Assembly: GCA_035235625.1 (NCBI GenBank) | Contig: CP141142.1 | Coordinates: 33,552,995-33,616,994, forward strand | Length of the DNA: 64,000 nt | DNA from: Saururus chinensis | Taxonomy: Eukaryota > Streptophyta > Magnoliopsida > Piperales > Saururaceae | Direction of reading: 5' to 3' | In this document: in pieces, positions 13,271 to 22,105 of the stretch | Position numbering within the stretch: the stretch's first letter is position 1 | Layout: the number at the start of each line of letters is the position of its first letter | Made by a program: the position numbers and the translations under genes | Notes under the pieces: model-generated | Seen by the model: only the letters and a program-made list of their open reading frames with translations | What the model was told of the DNA's origin: nothing | Databases searched by the model: none

Positions 13271-13501
13271 ATTTTATATTTTATTTGTATTATATTTTTA
13301 TTTAAAAATAAATTAAAAAATGAATAATCATGTATTAGCAACGTATAGGTCTATACGTCGCTAATACCACTAGGTATTAGCGACGTATAGATTTATATGT
13401 CGCTAATAGCCAATGGTATTAGTGACATATAAACCTATATGTCGCTAATACATGCTTATTCATTTTTTTAAATTAATGTTTAAACAAAAAATATAGATAT
13501 A

Positions 13502-13548
13502 CAGAGAGGAGAGAGGGAGGAGAGAGAGAGAGGAGAGAGAGGGGGGAA
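13502..13548 (+). repeat. GA-rich tract 2
   Basis: A short purine tract between two clusters of TAGCGACG palindromes. Its flanks repeat the flanks of the first tract ('aatttt.tattttatttgt...tttaaaaat.aattaaaaa'), so the tract plus palindromes form a longer duplicated unit. Confidence 0.85.
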
Positions 13549-13862
13549 TTTTTTAGTTTATTTGTTTTATATTTTTATTTAAAAATTAATTAAAAAAATG
13601 AATAAGCATGTATTAGCGACGTATAGGTCTAACGTCGCTAGTACCACTGGATCTTAGCGACGTATAAGCCTATACGTCGCTAATACCATTGGGTATTAGC
13701 GACATATAGATTTATATGTCACTAAGACCTTAGAGTATTAGCGACGTATAGACTTATACGTTGCTAATACCCAATGGTATTAGCAAAGTATAGACCTATA
13801 CGTCGCTAATACATCCTTATTCATTTTTTTAATTAATTTTTTTTTAAAAATATAGATATATA

Positions 13863-14187
13863 GTGAGAAGAGAGGGAGGAGAGAGAGGAGATAGAGAGAG
13901 AGAGGGAGAGGAGACAGAGAGGAGAGAGAGGGTGTGGAGAGAGAGGGAAGAGAGAGTTAGAGAGAGGGTAGAGAGAGAAGAGAGGGAGAGAGAGGAGAGA
14001 GGAGAGGGAGGAGGAGAGATGGGAGGGAGAGAGAGGAGATGGAGAGAGAGAGAGGAGAGAGAGAGGAGAGAGAGAGATGAGAGAGAAAGGGGAGAGAGAG
14101 AGGAGAGAGAGGGAGAGGGAGGGAGAGGAGATAGAGAGAGAGAGGAGATATAGAGAGAGGAGATAGAGAGAGAGAGAGAGAGGAGAT

Positions 14188-14218
<31 letters not shown>

Positions 14219-14475
14219 TGGAGAGAGGGAGGAGAGAGAGAGGAGAGAGAGAGGAGAGAGAGAGATGAGAGAGAGAAGAGGGTGGAGAGAGGGAGAGAAA
14301 GAGGAGAGCGTTAGTGAGAGGTAGAGAGAAGAGAGGGAGGGAGAGGGAGAGGGAGAGGGAGAGGGAGAGGGAGAGGGAGAGGGAGAGGGAGAGGATAGAA
14401 AGAGACGGAGAGAGGAGAGAGGAGAGAGGAGAGAGGAGAGAGAGAGGAGATAGAGAGGAGGAGAGAGGGATAGAG
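13863..14475 (+). repeat. GA-rich low-complexity tract 3, with GGGAGA hexamers
   Basis: About 610 bp of purines. Within it, 14338-14394 is a clean tandem run of the hexamer GGGAGA. No coding meaning was seen. Confidence 0.9.
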
Positions 14476-14639
14476 TTTTTGCGACGTTTATTGATAAGCG
14501 TCTTAAAAATTATAATTAGCGACGTTTATTAAATGTTTCAAATATAATATTTACGACATTAGTTAAAATTATCGTTAAAAATACGGTTGTTGCGACGCTT
14601 GCAGTAAGCGTCGCAAAATAGTCTCGGTTGCGACGCATA

Positions 14640-15612
14640 GAATGCGTCGTAAAATGAAAAGGCATGCGCGCGATGCCTGCACGTGCACCTTCTAAAAACT
14701 TTCTGTGCGGGGTGAAAATTTTCCCCGGCATAGGTGATATTTTGCCCACGTGGGCGATTATATAATCGCTCTTGATAGGCGATTGTTTTCATCTCCTCCC
14801 TCGCGCCTCACCGGCGATCATCTTCGTCTCCTCCCACCGAGTGCCAGCTCCACCGTCTTCCGACCACCGTACCTTCCATCGACCTTGCCTCCCTCCGCCG
14901 TTGACCGCCCACCCTGCGCCACCCCTCGTCGCCTCCCCCGCCGCCACCTTGTGCCTCCCCCTCCTCGCCCGGTCTCCCTGCACCACCTCCGTCCGCCGCC
15001 CTTCCCCTCCTCGGCTCCCCCTTCCCCCCTACCCGGTTCCACCCCTTCCCACCCCGGCTCCCCCTTTCCCCCGCTACCCGGTTCTCTCCCACCGCCCCCT
15101 CCTCCTTCCCGCTTCTCCCCTTTCTCCCCTGTTCCCCCCCTCCCCCACCCCTGTGAAAAAAGAGGGAAGGGGAAAGCGGGGAAAGAGGTGGGGAGCCCCC
15201 TCCCGCTCTCCCACCCCCTCTCTCCCTGGCTCCCCCATCCCCCCTTTCTCCCCAGCTCCCCACCACCATCTCTCCCCAGCTCCCCCACCCCCATCACTCC
15301 CCAGCTCCCCCTCTAAAAATAGAGGGGAAGGAGGGGGGGACCCGGGGAGAGACAACGCCTCTCCCCTTCCCCTCCTTTTGGATTTTGGGGGAGAGCCAGA
15401 ATCCGGCCCCCATCCCCTCCTCCTTTCCGCTCCACCCTCTCTTTCCCGGGAGAGAGGGCACCGGATTCCGGCTCCCCACCAGAACCCGGTGCTCCCCCTC
15501 AGAACCCACTTGGTGCTCCCCCACTTTGGGAGGGAGATATAGGATTGTCCGGATTCCGACGGGGCGTTGGAATCCAGCTGCTCTCCCCTCCCATCACCGG
15601 CCACCGGTGTAA
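14640..15612 (+). other. GC/pyrimidine-rich block inside the CACTA-like element
   Basis: About 970 bp are far more GC-rich than the surroundings, with C-rich pyrimidine runs on the plus strand. Several overlapping frames are open in both strands only because stops are rare in C/G-rich DNA. Their products are Pro/Ser- or Gly/Glu-rich without a domain. It may be a captured 5' region of a host gene or amplified low-complexity sequence. No exon could be recognised. Confidence 0.55.
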
Positions 15613-16068
15613 TTTTTTTTAATATTTTAAAAGCGTCGCTAAAGCCTATTATATATTTTTTATTATTTCACTTATTAGCGATGCTCCATGTAATTTTTTT
15701 TTAAAATTATTTTTTTATATTAGCGATGCTTAAATAGCGTTGCTAATAATGAATTATTAGCGACACATTTAATTATGTGTCACTAATGAGTTATTTTTTT
15801 AATTCATTTTTTGCTTTAGCGACATATAAAATAATGTCGCTAATAATTAGGTATTAGCGTCATAATTTTTTTAATAGCGACACATAAATATGCATCGCTA
15901 AAAGGCTTTATTAGCGACGCTTTTTGTTATGCGTTGCTAATAGGCAATAGCGACGCCACTTTTTTCGATGCTTATAGCGACGTTTTTTATGCGTCGCTAA
16001 TAGTCATTAACGACGCTTAGGTGACTCGACGTATAAATGCGTCGCTAAAAATCTTTTTTATTGTAGTG

Positions 16069-16245
16069 TACATTGAAGGGAGAATAGAATCTTATGACCA
16101 TGGCAACAACAATATTCCCCTATGTCATTTTTATGATAAAACTACCTTATAATACAATCCATCACTTTTCATACATGTTTACATGATCAATTGATGTACA
16201 CAGAGAGGTTTAGTATGTAAAACTTAATAAAAACTCCCCCTCAAT
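16069..16245 (-). mobile_element. Probable SIRE-like LTR, right part
   Basis: This continues the LTR interrupted at 11861. The features are 'caacaatattcccctatgtcatttttatgat' wording split over 16109-16138 and 'actccccctcaattg' at the end. The CACTA-like element sits between the two parts. Confidence 0.45.
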
Positions 16246-16253
16246 TGACTATC

Positions 16254-16331
16254 ACGTTCCTATTTCGGGCCCTCCTCATATGTCAGCTGGACCCACGCGT
16301 TCCTATTTCAGGCCCTCGTTATATGTCAGAT
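16254..16331 (+). repeat. Short tandem duplication (about 40 bp, two copies)
   Basis: The phrase 'cgttcctatttc.ggccctc...atatgtcag.tgg' occurs twice in direct order, separated by only a few bases, just before the gypsy gag region. Confidence 0.7.
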
Positions 16332-16625
16332 GGGTTTACTGTGGGTCAAACAGGTCCAATGTGCTCTTCTGGGCCCTTCTTTGTGCCATTGCTACAGGCC
16401 CCATGTCTGTAAGCCCATTTTCTCCCATCTCAGCCACCTTGGGCTGCCGTTGCTCATGAGCAGTCGCAACTGCCCATGGTTGTACCACAACACAATTTCA
16501 ACTGGTTTTCCCATCATCATACCCCACTTAATCGGCCATAGGCGGATGAAAATGACCTACACGCGGTTGATGATCTCTCCCGTAATGACTATGTTTATCA
16601 AGAGTGTGATGATAGTCGCCCTAGG

Positions 16626-17860
16626 GTGTGTGCACGATGTTTTGATGATCAACCTTGCGATGGTTCCACCAAAGGCCATATCCAAGCAAGTCCTGCACGT
16701 CTCACATTTCCCATGTTCAATGGTGATGAGCCAGATGAGTGGGTCTCACGTGCCCTTCCTTTCTTTCGATTCCATCATACCCTTGAAGTTGACAAGATTG
16801 ATATGACTTCATTCCATATGGAGGGTCGTTCTCTCCGTTGGCTTGATCATTATCTTCATCACAATGCTTGTGCTACCCAGGATGATCTTGAACAAGCATT
16901 GATTGTTGGCTTTGGGCCTTCAGCATATCAAAATTTTAACAAGCTCCTCTCTTGCGTTCGTCATAAAACTACCATCCAAGATTTTGTGGATGAATTTGAG
17001 AAGCTGGCCAATCGGGTCTGCCATTGGCCTGAAGATGCTTTAGTTGGAACTTTTATTGGAGGATTGCATAATGACATCACCAATGAGGTGGATACTCTCA
17101 ACCCCCAAACCATAACTGAGGCTATTTGTGTCGCTCGCACTTGTGAAGAGAAAGTCAATAATCAGCGGCATCACCTTCGGCTTCTTGCTTTGCTCTCCTC
17201 TTCAAGTACTTCCCCCTCCACAGCCCCCATTGCCACCATTCCGGTTAAAAAGCTCTCCAAAGCTGAGATGACTGCTTGTCGTTCTAAGGGTTTGTGTTAC
17301 AATTGTGACGAAAAATGTACACCTGGCCACCATTGCAAACAAGTTCACATGTTTATTACCGACGCTGATTTGGCCATGTTGGTCATTGACATCCATCCTA
17401 TCATATCCTTCCAGTCACATCAGGGTGTTGATGCTCCTTATACCATGCGCATAAATGGTCAAATGGAAAAACAACGCATCCTTGTCTTGATCGACACTGG
17501 GAGTACTCATTCCTTCATCAATGAGGGTGTTGCTCGCACATTGGGATTGACAATTTCCGATTGTTCACCCTTTTAAGTTATGGTTGGTGATGGTGCCAAG
17601 CTGCATTGTTCCGGTGTTTATCATGGTGCCACCTTATTTGCCCAGGGTATTCCTATTACTTTGTATTTCTAACTTCTTCCTTTGAAGGAGGCTGATGTCG
17701 TTCTCGGGATTGATTGGCTCCGTACCCTTGGCAAAGTTGAATGAGACTTTCATCAAATGCAACTCACTTTCCAACTTACTGATGTTAAGTTCATCTTACT
17801 GCCGCTAAGCTTGTCTTACTGCCCAACCTCCATAAAAATTGCACATCATACAGTAGAATT
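16626..17860 (+). pseudogene. Ty3/gypsy gag-protease fragment (chromovirus type)
   Basis: The gag domain is open to 17573. It includes RLTFPMFNGDEPDEWVSRAL, a long helical gag region, a zinc-knuckle-like CYNCDEKCTPGHHCK and the protease active-site motif DTGSTHSF. After a stop at 17574 the same frame continues with protease-like wording (VLGIDWL) to about 17750. Reverse transcriptase and integrase are absent, and the sequence passes to an LTR at 17893. In an active element gag forms the particle and protease cuts the polyprotein. This copy is internally deleted and non-functional. Confidence 0.88.
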
Positions 17861-17892
17861 GAGGACAAGGCCTAGCAAAAGCCATGGTGGAT

Positions 17893-18201
17893 TGTTATGA
17901 ATTGAAATTAGGGTTCTTTAATTAGATTTTAGTTTCCTTCATTAGGATTTCTATTATAAGTAGGTTCCTTAGTATTTAATGTTTTATTAATGGTAGCATA
18001 CTTGTTTTAATTAAGTTTCCCTAATCAGATTATATTCCTTAGAATAAGGTGCTATTAAGCCTATAAATTGTAGGACACTGCCTCTGAAAAAAGATTATGC
18101 AATGAGAATTCAGAATTAGCCAAATTGTTATTTCTTCTTCCTTTCAGTCTTTTCTCCTCTTTCTCCTACGTATAACCCTGCTGTAGCAACAAGCTACAAC
18201 A
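17893..18201 (+). mobile_element. LTR (3') of the gypsy fragment
   Basis: About 309 bp start TGTTATGAATTG and end CTACAACA. The segment follows a purine-rich stretch (caaaagccatggtgg) and holds a promoter-like region and a 'tttctcctctttctcc' leader. Start and end obey the TG...CA rule. The matching 5' LTR was not found. Confidence 0.6.
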
Positions 18202-18272
18202 CTTCCTTGCCTTTAACTTTGTATCCTTGTGGTTGCTAACGTAGACCTCTTATTAGAGCTATCCATAGTTAC

Positions 18273-19016
18273 CTCAGTGAGTAGTTTGACGGTCATCTCA
18301 ATACCCTCCAGCAACTCTTTCAAACGTCGGATAGCTTCACTAGAGCTTGTCTCAGTTAACTCAATTTTTGATAAACTATCTTTTCCAACAGAAGAAGCTC
18401 TTCCCAGGTTGTCCGCAACATCTAAAAAGCTCTTAGCAAAGTTCTGAACCAAAACACAAAGGAATAATATAATCAACACTGCTTAGATAAATTATCAATA
18501 ACCATAGGAAAGGTGCAACAGGACAGATACTTGTATGCCAAATTTCTTCGAGTTTCCAGCCTCACGTTTTGTGCGATATTTGACATTTTCCATTTCTGCA
18601 GAACGACGAAGAACTGTACCTTGCATCATTTTAAATTCCTCATTTTCCGCAACTACTTTTATCAGATCCTCTACAGATAGATCACCTTCTTCATCTGAAT
18701 CAGAAAAGGCAGTTCTTTTAGTATTACTTTTTCTCCTCTTTCTCACAGACTTAGTCTGCGAAAATTTATGTTCAACATTTGAACCTGACTCTTTTGATTT
18801 TTCTGAAGCTTCAGAATCTTCACTTTTTTCAATGGCCTCATTGCCAGCCTCACCTATGGAAATCTGTTCCGAACTTGCATCATTCTCCTTACCATCTGCC
18901 TGCTCATCCACCGGCTGGTTGCTTTCATTGCTATTTCGTTCAGAAGATGCTGTTGATGAGAAGTGAACTAGCTGAAGACCATTCCTCCCAGGATACGAAT
19001 GCTTTGATTCAGTTAT
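18273..19016 (-). pseudogene. Mitochondrial-type GrpE co-chaperone, two internal exons only
   Basis: Exon A (19016-18531, 162 codons) has a splice acceptor tttcag and donor caa|gtatct. Exon B (18443-18273, 57 codons) has acceptor ttcag and donor gag|gtaact. Exon A has an acidic, low-complexity N-terminal part, then SVEDLIKVVAENEE and SAEMENVKYRTKREA. Exon B has NFAKSFLDVADNLGRASS and LKELLEGIEMTVKLL. These are the hallmarks of plant Mge1/GrpE, the nucleotide-exchange factor for mitochondrial Hsp70. The C-terminal beta-wing exons are missing: a gypsy LTR begins within 75 bp of the last donor. Compared with what I know of the family, about a dozen residues after VAENEE are missing too. No first exon with a targeting peptide was recognised upstream. 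It is most likely a truncated or duplicated non-functional copy. Confidence 0.82.
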
Positions 19017-19093
19017 CTGAAAGGAAGTTCGCAGACAGAAAATATGCACTTAAATGAAATTGTAGCACTAACATTAGTTCACAATCCCCAATC

Positions 19094-19215
19094 TAGTGTG
19101 TGTTGCACCGGTTGGATATCTCCCTGTTCAGGGAGAGGTCCTGAGGTCAAAACCCCATGGTGTAGTGTAAAGGATGCGTGAGTTTCCTACTCATAAAAAA
19201 ATAAAAAAAAACTTT
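19094..19215 (+). mobile_element. SINE-like short element
   Basis: A short unit with a tRNA-like B-box candidate (ggtcaaaacccca), 'ctgttcagggagaggtcc' wording and an A-rich tail (aaaaaaataaaaaaaa). It is flanked by the same 7-mer CCCAATC at 19087-19093 and 19216-19222, as expected for target duplication by a LINE-type machinery. The A-box is not clear, so this is a moderate call. Confidence 0.5.
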
Positions 19216-19222
19216 CCCAATC

Positions 19223-19780
19223 AATAATAACAGTACCTATGCATATGAGAGTAAGCATTAAAACCTTGGACAAGTCCATATAACTAATACTCAGTCCAAC
19301 CAGAAGGCTCACAAAATGCTAAGAAACCAATTTTATGAAGTCCAAAGAGAGAGTGCGGATTAAATAGCTATCATGTAAATAGCAGTAAATATGGAAGATC
19401 CCCCAACACAATAGTGCAATCAATATGTAAAGAGGGCTGATCGTCGTAGCCTAATCCTGCCGAAGCAAAGTCAGGGTGCACCTCAGTTCTTCCCATTTTA
19501 AACAAACAATAGAAATAAATTCAGAAACAAAAATTTTACAAGAAAACCCATAAGAAACATAACAGTGTGCACCACAGTTTTTTCAGCCAAAATAACCAAA
19601 TCCCAACTAATTAACAAACTAGAACAGCTAACAGGCATCCCATTTTTTAACCAGAACAACCAACAAGCCATCCCATTTTTCTACCGGGAACAACCAAATC
19701 CCAACTAACAAGCCAAAACAACGAACAACCCAGAACAGAGGAAATTTTCGACCAATTTCGAAAGAAGCAAGAGGCGAGGG
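19223..19780. other. No gene seen
   Basis: AT-rich sequence with loosely repeated 'aacaaccaa...cccattttt' phrases around 19600-19720. It may be the flank or 5' intron of the GrpE copy. The copia element begins right after. Confidence 0.4.
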
Positions 19781-20188
19781 TGTTGGGCTTTGTTTTGTAT
19801 TAAAACATAAGGTGGCCCAACTATCTCAATTGACACTGTTTTGGGCTTTTATAAAACTGTCTGGGTAATGGGCCTGAGTCAGAATACCCATTAAGCTGTG
19901 GTTTTAAGTGGCAAATCTGAACCGTTAGATGACCTATGGATGGACGGTCATGATTCTAGGGTTCTTAACAGTGGTGTCCTGGTTTAGTTATAAATACACC
20001 TTTAGTCATCCTAATTCGGTGTCTTAAGTGAGATTGCTCTCAGCCAAGTTCTAAACCAGAAATACTATTGTGATTCTGAAGAAGATTAGTTGATTCTGAA
20101 GTGGATTAGCTGAAGATCAAGCTTACTTGAAGAGGTTGTCAATTACAATGGCTACAGGTATGCCCAATCCCTATATTAAAGTCTTTCA
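19781..20188 (+). repeat. 5' LTR of the copia element
   Basis: This is 408 bp, TG...CA. A TATA-like 'ttataaatacacc' lies near 19990, so transcription should begin shortly downstream. An ATG near the end (20148) followed by ACAG|GTATG suggests a coding start and splice donor inside the LTR. Confidence 0.96.
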
Positions 20189-20190
20189 AT

Positions 20191-20202
20191 TGGTATCGGA
20201 GC
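20191..20202 (+). other. Primer binding site (initiator tRNA-Met type)
   Basis: TGGTATCGGAGC lies two bases after the LTR end and fits the plant retrotransposon consensus TGGTATCAGAGC with one change. Confidence 0.9.
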
Positions 20203-20329
20203 GTCGTTTGTTTTAAATTGCATGATTTAGTCACCGGACAGAAAATTTTTAAACTTTATGTTTACTACAGTAAAATTTTTCTGTCCTGTTGCAATTTTTA
20301 TTTACTGTTTATCGGGCGGCTGCCGGATA

Positions 20330-21080
20330 GCCGCCGGACTGCATGCCGGAGCAGACGCGCCGGCCAGAACCGCCGCCGTCAGGCGTTTGGGCTCTGGCCG
20401 GCGCCGCCGCTGCGCCGGTTGTTCATTTTCAAACGCACAGTCCGGTGGCGGCATAAAAAAAAATTCATTTTTTTGGGCCGCCATCGGCCTCCGGCCGTCG
20501 CCCCGCTTCCAATCCTACAGGCGCTAGCCAGCGACGCCTCTTCCAAGTGTTTGGGTGTTGGCCGGCGCCGACGCTGCGCACAGAGCCGGCGTTTCCTCTG
20601 TTGTTTGTCGCCGCCGATTTCGATTTAGATCCGCCACCGCCAGCCGTTGGCGTCTGACTTAGGGGCCAGATCTGGAACCTCCGCCGTCGGGCGGAACTTT
20701 TTTCGGCCCCCTGAGCCGCCGTCGGGAGTCGCGTACAGTTGCCAGGAATTTTTGTTTCCACTCTGCGTTTTTCCGATCTGCACCGTACAGACCGCCGCGC
20801 TCCGTTTCATGGCCGGATATGGAATCGCCGTCGTTGGACGGAAGTGTTCCTGGTTTTCGGGCTTGACGGCGGGCTACGATGGTCGGCGGCGGGGTTTTTC
20901 GTTGGACGGCGGCGGAAACCCTTTTTTCGCCTTCATCGAGAGGTTGAAGACGACCCGCACTGGCGCGGGTCTGTTCTGACCCGCGCCCGGCGGGTTTTCA
21001 CTGACCCGCGTCGCAGGTCAGCCGTGGCGCGGGTCAGTTGCTGACCCGGCCCAAACCGGGTCTCCAGACCCGGTTTGGTC
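20330..21080 (+). other. GC-rich structured leader of the copia element
   Basis: About 750 bp with many CCGCCG/GGCGGC and GACCCG/CGGGTC repeats and short open frames on both strands that look non-coding. The end holds a perfect 13-bp inverted repeat with a 2-base centre (21051-21078, arms CCAAACCGGGTCT and its complement) and several smaller GACCCGCG hairpins. It lies between the primer site and gag, where retroelements keep packaging and dimer signals. Confidence 0.6.
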
Positions 21081-22105
21081 CATTCCGGGTGTTAAAAAAA
21101 AAATCTCTTTCATTTTGTGGAAATTTTTTTTTATGTAAAGTTGTGATTGCATGTATGTTATGGATGTGTTATTTAATTATCATAATTGACGCTTTATTAA
21201 TGTTATGGGCCGGCCAGGGGATTATATTGCAATCGTATGTTTATCAATTTTATTTTTTAAAATTGTTGAGCGCACCACTTATATAATTTTAAGAGAGAGA
21301 GTGTACATTATACTTATTGTAAGCGACACCAGAATTCAAGGACCACGTCTGGAGGCGGCTGCAGTCATGGAGTATTAATGTATATTTTTTCTATTTCAGG
21401 GGCTTATAGCTTCCACCTTGTACATTTTTTTTTAAGGACTGTATAAGGACTTTGGACTATATTTTTATTTGTGGTGTGTGGTGATGGACCCCCTGGCCGA
21501 GTCCTAAAAGCCTGCTGACAAAATTGACATTAATGCCCCTGTCAATTTTGTATGGATATTTTTATGCTTGCTTGATAATTAATTGCATTCATTTTGTTAT
21601 TTGAAATGGTGAATAGCACAAATTCAGTTCCCACATCCGTTGCGATAATTTAGGAATGGCCAAAGCATCCTAAGTTATTTGTCAACGTGTGAATCATATA
21701 GAATGCTACCATGGGGTGCATAGATTCACATACATCAAAAATATTGTGCTATCATCAAATTCTGATTATGTGACAAAGACTGTCATCCGGCCCCAAAGGG
21801 AGGTGGCAGTTAGCGTTACATAATTAGGATAAGGTGGAGGGTTATATATTTTAACATTGGTAAATCCCTATGCCCAAAAGGTGTGGGATTTTCCTGTCAT
21901 GTTTTATGTATAACCCACTAGCCTTATCATGAGACAAAATTAACATTTGTTTCTATATAGCTTAGTAAATTTGATGCAGATTGCAACCTTTGCCCAAAGG
22001 GAGGTTTTCAATTTTACTACATGATTTTAGCATTGGCTATTTCATACTTATGTTCTTGTTTCTTGCCCTCTTTAATGTTTACATGTATTTATTCTTTTAT
22101 TGCAG

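Larger units (their letters stand above)
11862..16068. mobile_element. Non-autonomous CACTA-like transposon with TAGCGACG subterminal repeats
   Basis: The ends are CACTACAACAAAAT at the left and TTTTTTATTGTAGTG at the right, an inverted CACTACAA terminus. Both subterminal zones carry dozens of TAGCGACG/CGTCGCTA units, often as inverted pairs around short AT spacers (for example 11899-12345, 13330-13460, 13608-13830, 14490-14660, 15630-16050). The flanking triplets are tat and tac, a possible 3-bp target duplication with one change. No transposase frame exists. The interior is GA-rich tracts and a GC-rich block, so the element needed transposase from elsewhere. It sits inside an older LTR. Confidence 0.85.
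20158..22105 (+). other. Putative intron joining an LTR start codon to gag
   Basis: The donor ACAG|GTATGC follows ATGGCTACAG in the LTR. The acceptor TTCTTTTATTGCAG|CT sits at 22105, just where gag-like sequence starts. The split codon G+CT keeps frame and gives MAT-AYSSFISNPNQ before the gag domain. The 3' LTR preserves the ATG and donor. The first ATG in the unspliced gag frame (22021) would instead add a hydrophobic stretch that reads like an intron polypyrimidine tract. RNA evidence is needed. Confidence 0.6.

Noticed and set aside
12627-14532. Long open frames rich in Arg/Glu/Gly
   Set aside because: They lie fully within GA-rich microsatellite tracts; the product is low-complexity and has no start context or domain.
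14750-15604. Overlapping Pro/Ser- and Gly-rich frames on both strands
   Set aside because: Open only because the DNA is C/G-rich with few stops. No domain, and they lie inside a CACTA-like element.
11862-16068. CRISPR-like array of TAGCGACG repeats
   Set aside because: Units are short, palindromic, irregularly spaced and sit at both ends of a CACTA-like transposon in a plant genome; no cas genes.
20218-21044. Open frames in the copia leader
   Set aside because: Short, overlapping on both strands, biased composition; better explained as structured GC-rich leader.
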